From contig DIVF01000044.1 of the NCBI GenBank assembly GCA_002423285.1, forward strand, positions 1-19,214: DNA of 19,214 bases. Direction: 5' to 3'. The notes below the pieces were generated by a model, which was not told the origin of the DNA, did not search any database, and saw only the letters and a list, made by a program, of their open reading frames with translations. Of this stretch, positions 15,251-19,214 are shown one piece after another. Made by a program: the position numbers and the translations under genes. How positions within the stretch are numbered: position 1 is the first letter of the stretch; every line of letters starts with the position of its first letter. The stretch comes from Micavibrio sp. UBA6139 (lineage in GTDB: Bacteria; Pseudomonadota; Alphaproteobacteria; Micavibrionales; Micavibrionaceae).

Positions 15251-15278
15251 TTGGCAAGCTTCGTTCTTGGGGTAGAAT
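15251..15278 (+). promoter_or_regulatory. Putative promoter of the DHH-photolyase operon
   Basis: TTGGCA at 15251-15256 and TAGAAT at 15273-15278 are 16 bases apart, with an overlapping TATAAT at 15278-15283. The predicted start near 15287 would leave a leader of about 115 bases. The rest of the 157-base gap shows no clear operator; ACGGAGACTC just before the ATG at 15403 contains the ribosome binding site. Confidence 0.45.
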
Positions 15279-15402
15279 ATAATTTGGAGATCACGCCAGA
15301 ATAGACAATATGTCAAAACACTGTTAACGACATTTTATCGATTCACGCCCTAATATTTTCAAAGAATTCCAACACCTTCCTGCCCCCTCCACGGAGACTC
15401 AA

Positions 15403-16362
15403 ATGTCACAATCGAATATTCAGTTTGATCCAAACATTAAATACCGCCTGATCACACGCAGTGATATGGATGGTTTGGTCTGCGCCGTGTTGTTAAAAGA
15501 ACTCAACCTGATTGATGATATTAAATTCGTGCATCCAAAGGATATGCAAGACGGTTTGATCGAAGTCACATCGCGCGACATCACCACCAACCTGCCCTAT
15601 GTCCCCGGTGTGCATCTGGCCTTCGATCACCACTCCAGTGAACTGGAGCGCGTGGGTGCGGAAAATGCAGGCTATGTAACCGATGTTAATGCGCCCTCCG
15701 CTGCGCGCGTGGTTTATAATTTCTTCGGTGGCAAGGCGCAATTTCCGCTTATTTCCGATGACATGATGAATGCAGTAGACAAGGCAGACTCGGCCGCCTT
15801 TACCCGTGAAGATATTTTGAACCCGCAAGGGTGGGAACTTCTCAGCTTTATCATGGATTCCCGCACCGGTTTGGGTCGCTTCCGCGACTTCAATATTTCC
15901 AACTATCAATTGATGATGCAACTGATTGATTATTGCCGTGATCACCATTCGATTGAAGACATTCTGGCCCTGCCCGATGTCAAAGAACGTTTGGATATTT
16001 ACGAAGCCCATAAATTAAAAGCCCGCCAGCAAATTGAAAGCTGCACATCGATCAAGAAAAACTTTATCGTCCTTGATCTGCGCAGTCAGGAAACAATCTG
16101 GGCAACAAACCGCTTCACCATTTATGCCCTGTTCCCACAATGTAATATTTCCGTTCACGTCATGTGGGGGAAAGACCAGCAAAACACAGTGTTCGCCGTT
16201 GGCAAGTCGATCCTGAACCGCACCAGCAACACCCATGTCGGCAGTTTGATGCTGAAATATGGTGGCGGTGGGCACGAAGCCGCAGGGACATGCCAAATCG
16301 ACAACGATTCCGCCAATCAGGTTCTGAATGAACTGATCGATCAGATTAACGCTGACGGTTAA
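15403..16362 (+). CDS. DHH family phosphoesterase
   Basis: Protein of 319 residues with the DHH phosphoesterase layout. 'SDMDGLV' (D21, D23) is motif I, 'AFDHHSSE' with DHH at 75-77 is motif III, and D127 in 'VDKADSAAF' fits the further metal ligand. The C-terminal DHHA1-type domain ends with the glycine-rich 'YGGGGHEAAGT' at 286-296. These Mn-dependent enzymes hydrolyse phosphodiester or phosphoanhydride bonds (nanoRNA, cyclic dinucleotides, polyphosphate or 5' ends of single-stranded DNA). Which one applies cannot be told from the sequence; the length fits NrnA-like and exopolyphosphatase-like groups better than RecJ (which is much longer). The stop overlaps the start of the photolyase gene (TAATG), so the two are translationally coupled. 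Confidence 0.88.
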   Translation: MSQSNIQFDPNIKYRLITRSDMDGLVCAVLLKELNLIDDIKFVHPKDMQDGLIEVTSRDITTNLPYVPGVHLAFDHHSSELERVGAENAGYVTDVNAPSAARVVYNFFGGKAQFPLISDDMMNAVDKADSAAFTREDILNPQGWELLSFIMDSRTGLGRFRDFNISNYQLMMQLIDYCRDHHSIEDILALPDVKERLDIYEAHKLKARQQIESCTSIKKNFIVLDLRSQETIWATNRFTIYALFPQCNISVHVMWGKDQQNTVFAVGKSILNRTSNTHVGSLMLKYGGGGHEAAGTCQIDNDSANQVLNELIDQINADG

Positions 16363-17801
16363 TGTCACCTGCACCGATCATCATTTGGTTCCGTCAGGAT
16401 TTACGCCTGCATGATAACCCTGCACTGAGCGCCGCCATTCAATCGGGCGCGCCAATCATTCCTGTCTATATTCTGGATGACGAAAACGCCGGTGCGTGGA
16501 AGATGGGCGGGGCCAGCCGTGTCTGGCTGCATCATTCGCTGCATGCCCTTAATAAATCCTTATCCGGAAATCTGGCCTGTTTCAGCGGTAATGCCGCCAG
16601 CATCATCCCCGGCCTCGCCAGTGCCACAGGCGCGAAAAGCATCTTTTGGAACCGGTGCTATGAACCATGGCGCATCAATCGCGATACGCATATCAAATCT
16701 GTTCTGGAAGAAGCCGGCATTACCGCAGAAAGTTTCAATGCCAGCCTTCTGTTTGAACCATGGACCGTGAAGAAGGATGATGGCACGCCCTACCGCGTCT
16801 TCACCCCCTATTTCCGCCGCGGTTGTATTGGTCGCGGGGAGCCGCCTGCGCCCTTGCCGGAACCAAAGAAAATTGACTTCGCGCCCCCACCAAAAAATGC
16901 GGGCAATGTTGATTCTCTGAATCTGCTGCCAGAAAAAATCCGTTGGGATGAAAAGATGGTGCAGTACTGGACCATTGGTGAGGCTGGCGCGCAACAACGG
17001 CTGAAAGATTTCTTAGAAGATGGGCTGCACGGATACAAAGAAGACCGCAACCGCCCCGACCGCGAAAATGTATCGCGCCTGTCGCCATACTTACATTTCG
17101 GTGAAATATCACCGCGCACCGTCTGGCATGCCATTCGCCAACGCATGATTGCCGAAAATCTTGAAACAGACGGCGACCATTATTTAAGCGAACTGGGATG
17201 GCGTGAATTTTCACACAGCCTTCTGTATTACAATCACGACCTGCCGGAAAACCCGTTGCAAAAACGCTTTCTGGCCTTCCCGTGGCATAAGGATGATGCC
17301 GCCCTTCTCAAATGGCAACGCGGCCAGACGGGCTACCCCATTGTCGATGCAGGGATGCGGGAATTGTGGGAAACGGGTTACATGCACAACCGTGTGCGCA
17401 TGATTGTCGGATCGTTTCTAGTGAAGGACTTATTGCTGCACTGGTCAGAGGGCGAAAAATGGTTCTGGGATTGCCTGTTCGATGCCGACCTGGCCAATAA
17501 CGCCGCCAGCTGGCAATGGATTGCCGGATGCGGGGCCGATGCCGCCCCCTATTTCCGTGTCTTTAACCCCGTGGGCCAGGGTGAGAAGTTTGACCCCAAT
17601 GGCGATTATGTGCGCCGTTTCTGCCCCGAACTGGCGGGCCTGCCCAACGATGTCATCCACCAGCCTTGGGAAGCCCCACCACTGGTCCTGAAACAGGCCG
17701 GGGTAATCTTAGGCAAAACCTACCCGCTGCCCATGGTAGATCATAAGGCCGCGCGGAATGTGGCCCTTGCCGCCTTTCAGGCCACCAAAAATCTGGAATA
17801 G
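16362..17801 (+). CDS. phrB: Deoxyribodipyrimidine photo-lyase (class I CPD photolyase)
   Basis: Flavoprotein of 479 residues that uses blue light to split cyclobutane pyrimidine dimers. The N-terminal antenna domain starts with 'IIIWFRQDLRLHDNPAL'. The FAD domain shows 'SRLSPYLHFGEISPR' at 238-252, 'LGWREFS' at 278-284, 'TGYPIVDAGMRELWETGYMH' at 323-342, 'NRVRMIVGSFLVKDLL' at 343-358, 'SWQWIAG' at 383-389 and 'DAAPYFRVFNP' at 393-403. The tryptophan in 'SWQW' and those in 'LLLHW' and 'FPWHK' match the electron-transfer triad. The class I signature fits CPD photolyases better than (6-4) or DASH types, but the antenna cofactor cannot be told. It is coupled to the DHH gene by TAATG and is followed 71 bases later by an SOS-regulated polymerase, though no SOS box is visible at its own promoter. 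Confidence 0.95.
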   Translation: MSPAPIIIWFRQDLRLHDNPALSAAIQSGAPIIPVYILDDENAGAWKMGGASRVWLHHSLHALNKSLSGNLACFSGNAASIIPGLASATGAKSIFWNRCYEPWRINRDTHIKSVLEEAGITAESFNASLLFEPWTVKKDDGTPYRVFTPYFRRGCIGRGEPPAPLPEPKKIDFAPPPKNAGNVDSLNLLPEKIRWDEKMVQYWTIGEAGAQQRLKDFLEDGLHGYKEDRNRPDRENVSRLSPYLHFGEISPRTVWHAIRQRMIAENLETDGDHYLSELGWREFSHSLLYYNHDLPENPLQKRFLAFPWHKDDAALLKWQRGQTGYPIVDAGMRELWETGYMHNRVRMIVGSFLVKDLLLHWSEGEKWFWDCLFDADLANNAASWQWIAGCGADAAPYFRVFNPVGQGEKFDPNGDYVRRFCPELAGLPNDVIHQPWEAPPLVLKQAGVILGKTYPLPMVDHKAARNVALAAFQATKNLE

Positions 17802-17811
17802 CGCCGTTTTT

Positions 17812-17826
17812 GTTCTTTGTTTGTTC
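17812..17826 (+). promoter_or_regulatory. LexA (SOS) box 1
   Basis: GTTC-TTTGTTT-GTTC is a perfect match to the direct repeat GTTC-N7-GTTC recognised by alphaproteobacterial LexA. It overlaps the likely -35 region of the downstream polymerase gene. Confidence 0.85.
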
Positions 17827-17853
17827 TGACAATCCCTGTATTGTGGGTAATAA
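17826..17853 (+). promoter_or_regulatory. Putative SOS-controlled promoter
   Basis: CTGACA at 17826-17831 and TAATAA at 17848-17853 are 16 bases apart. Transcription would start near 17860, giving a very short leader. It is bracketed by the two LexA boxes, so LexA would block polymerase at both ends. Confidence 0.5.
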
Positions 17854-17855
17854 TA

Positions 17856-17870
17856 GAACTTAAAAAGAAC
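17856..17870 (-). promoter_or_regulatory. LexA (SOS) box 2
   Basis: GAAC-TTAAAAA-GAAC is the exact reverse complement form of GTTC-N7-GTTC. It covers the predicted transcription start and ends two bases before the ATG at 17873. It is inverted relative to box 1 with about 44 bases between their starts. Confidence 0.8.
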
Positions 17871-17872
17871 GA

Positions 17873-19144
17873 ATGGCGATGGACGCACGATCCCCACAAC
17901 AATCCGGCCTGAAATGGCTGTTTTTAGACTTAAACAGCTATTTTGCCAGCGTTGAGCAGCAAGATAACCCGCAACTGCGTGGCCGCCCGGTGGCCGTTGT
18001 CCCTGCCATGACTGATTACACCTGTGCCATCGCCGCATCGTATGAGGCCAAGATGTACGGCGTTAAAACCGGCACTATGATCGGCGAAGCCAAACGCATG
18101 TGCCCGCCCCTTATCTGCGTCCCGGCACGGCATGATGCCTATGTCCGCTATCACCACCGCATCGTCGAAGAAGCGGCCCTGCATACGCCCATCAATAAAA
18201 TCTGGTCTATTGATGAGCTGTCCAGCCGCCTGCCCCCCAATAAACGCAATATCGAATCCGCAACGCAAGTTGCCGAAAAAATCCGCGCCGGGATTCATAA
18301 AAATGTCGGCCAGCATATCCATTGTTCTATCGGCATTGCCCCGAATAGTTTTCTGGCCAAGGTTGCCACAGACATGAAAAAACCAAACGGCCTGATTATT
18401 TTATCACCGGATAGTTTGCAAGACCGCTTGTTTCAACTCGACCTCACCGACCTGCCCGGCATCAACGTCAATATGGAACGCCGTCTGCATCGCGCCGGGG
18501 TCGCTACCGTTGAAGGCCTTTGGAATATATCGCCAAAGCACGCCCGCAGCATCTGGGGCGGGGTTGGCGGTGAACGGTTTTGGTATAACCTTCACGGTTA
18601 TGACGTTCCCGACACCGAAACCAGCCGCAGCACCATCGGCCATAGCCGTGTGTTGGACCCCGAACTGCGCCGCCCCGATTCCGCCCGCATAATCGCGCGG
18701 CGTTTGACGATCAAGGCCGCAACACGCCTGCGCCGTGAAGAGTTTTTTGCCACGAAAATTTTTTTATCGGTCCGGGTGGTTGATGGACCGCGCTGGGGGG
18801 CGGAACTGCGCCTACCCCCGGTGCAGGATAATTTTTCAATCCTGCAAGGTATGGAGGATTTATGGGCGGGAATGCTGGCCGATTTAAACCCTCACCGGTT
18901 GAAGAAATTTTCCATCACGCTGTATGGTTTAAAAAAACAAACCGACATCACCATTGATCTGTTTGAAACCCCCACCCGGCAATCGCGGCGCAATGAAGCC
19001 CTGTCCACGGTTATGGACGGGATTAACGAACGATATGGGGCGGAATCCATTCGCCTTGGCATTTCCCCGCGCACGCAAAACGGCTATGTCGGGACTAAAA
19101 TCGCCTTTTCCCGCGTCCCGGACATGGCGGAATTCCATGAATAA
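17873..19144 (+). CDS. Y-family DNA polymerase (DinB/ImpB-like), SOS regulated
   Basis: Translesion polymerase of 423 residues. The palm carboxylates are visible: D19 in 'FLDLNSYFASVE' and D114-E115 in 'SIDE', with 'YEAKMYGVKTGT' at 57-68, so it should be catalytically active, unlike ImuB, which lacks these residues. Y23 or F24 is the likely steric gate. 'IGIAPNSFLAKVATDMKKPNG' lies before the HhH thumb ('DLPGINVNMERRLHRAG'). The C-terminal part holds the little-finger domain, then 'TIDLF' at 360-364, which resembles the beta-clamp pentapeptide QLDLF, and an extra tail of about 59 residues. It resembles the alphaproteobacterial impB/mucB/samB-type DNA polymerase group more than E. coli DinB. 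A second in-frame ATG at 17879 could also be used. Two LexA boxes control it; it is monocistronic as far as the window shows. Confidence 0.88.
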   Translation: MAMDARSPQQSGLKWLFLDLNSYFASVEQQDNPQLRGRPVAVVPAMTDYTCAIAASYEAKMYGVKTGTMIGEAKRMCPPLICVPARHDAYVRYHHRIVEEAALHTPINKIWSIDELSSRLPPNKRNIESATQVAEKIRAGIHKNVGQHIHCSIGIAPNSFLAKVATDMKKPNGLIILSPDSLQDRLFQLDLTDLPGINVNMERRLHRAGVATVEGLWNISPKHARSIWGGVGGERFWYNLHGYDVPDTETSRSTIGHSRVLDPELRRPDSARIIARRLTIKAATRLRREEFFATKIFLSVRVVDGPRWGAELRLPPVQDNFSILQGMEDLWAGMLADLNPHRLKKFSITLYGLKKQTDITIDLFETPTRQSRRNEALSTVMDGINERYGAESIRLGISPRTQNGYVGTKIAFSRVPDMAEFHE

Positions 19145-19152
19145 TCTTAGAT

Positions 19153-19180
19153 TTGACATATCCTTCCCTATGGGTCTAAA
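19153..19180 (+). promoter_or_regulatory. Putative promoter near the right edge
   Basis: TTGACA at 19153-19158 is a perfect -35 hexamer, with TCTAAA at 19175-19180 after a 16-base spacer. It would drive a gene beyond the window or the adjacent possible insertion element. Confidence 0.35.
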
Positions 19181-19196
19181 AATGGGCCCTTCAATA

Positions 19197-19214
19197 GACC
19201 TGTTGCAAAAGTCC
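19197..19214. repeat. Possible insertion-sequence terminal repeat (truncated by the window)
   Basis: The last 18 bases read GACCTGTTGCAAAAGTCC. The CTGTTGCAAA core is shared with the terminal inverted repeats of IS6-family elements (such as IS26 and IS257), and similar ends occur in some IS5-family elements. No transposase is in the window, so this is only a lead. Confidence 0.25.

Overview
This window reads as a chromosomal segment from an alphaproteobacterium of moderate GC content, with coding strongest on the plus strand. The lineage evidence is: a bolA / J-domain / cobS / cobT block as seen in alphaproteobacteria, LexA boxes of the alphaproteobacterial type (GTTC-N7-GTTC), a double-domain ALDH16-type aldehyde dehydrogenase beside deoC, and a HisS of the longer alphaproteobacterial form. 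A Micavibrio-like or other deep-branching alphaproteobacterium is possible, but the sequence alone does not settle this.

Layout. 1-181: AT-rich DNA with no supportable gene. 182-436 (-): bolA, divergent from a three-gene operon (534-4028, +) of a J-domain protein, CobS and CobT with tight spacing. 4036-5028 (-): an HExxH putative metallopeptidase, convergent with cobT. 5128-7138 (+): hisS followed by an overlapping exported protein of unknown function. 7318-11790 (+): a probable operon of deoC (deoxyribose-phosphate aldolase), a small three-helix membrane protein, an ALDH16-type aldehyde dehydrogenase, and a zeta-toxin-like P-loop kinase. 11753-12184 (-): sufE, whose 3' end overlaps the kinase. 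12303-13613 (+): clpX, with an intrinsic-terminator-like hairpin shortly after it, inside the 5' coding part of the next gene. 13629-15245 (+): a polytopic GT-C-like membrane protein. 15403-17801 (+): a DHH phosphoesterase translationally coupled to a DNA photolyase. 17873-19144 (+): a Y-family DNA polymerase with two SOS boxes in its promoter. The last 18 bases resemble the end of an insertion sequence.

How the genes work together. CobS and CobT are the AAA+ and VWA-domain subunits that, with CobN (not here), insert cobalt during aerobic cobalamin synthesis; the J-domain protein is probably an accessory. DeoC splits deoxyribose-5-phosphate into glyceraldehyde-3-phosphate and acetaldehyde, and the neighbouring aldehyde dehydrogenase could oxidise the acetaldehyde. 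The right-hand genes form a small DNA-damage group: light-driven repair (photolyase), a DHH phosphoesterase, and a LexA-controlled translesion polymerase. SufE, ClpX and HisS are housekeeping.

Most notable: the paired LexA boxes at 17812 and 17856; an AT-rich, differently coded block covering the insertion domain of HisS; the terminator hairpin inside the gene after clpX; and several genes of unknown role (metallopeptidase, three-helix protein, exported protein, GT-C-like protein). No CRISPR array, rRNA or tRNA gene was seen.
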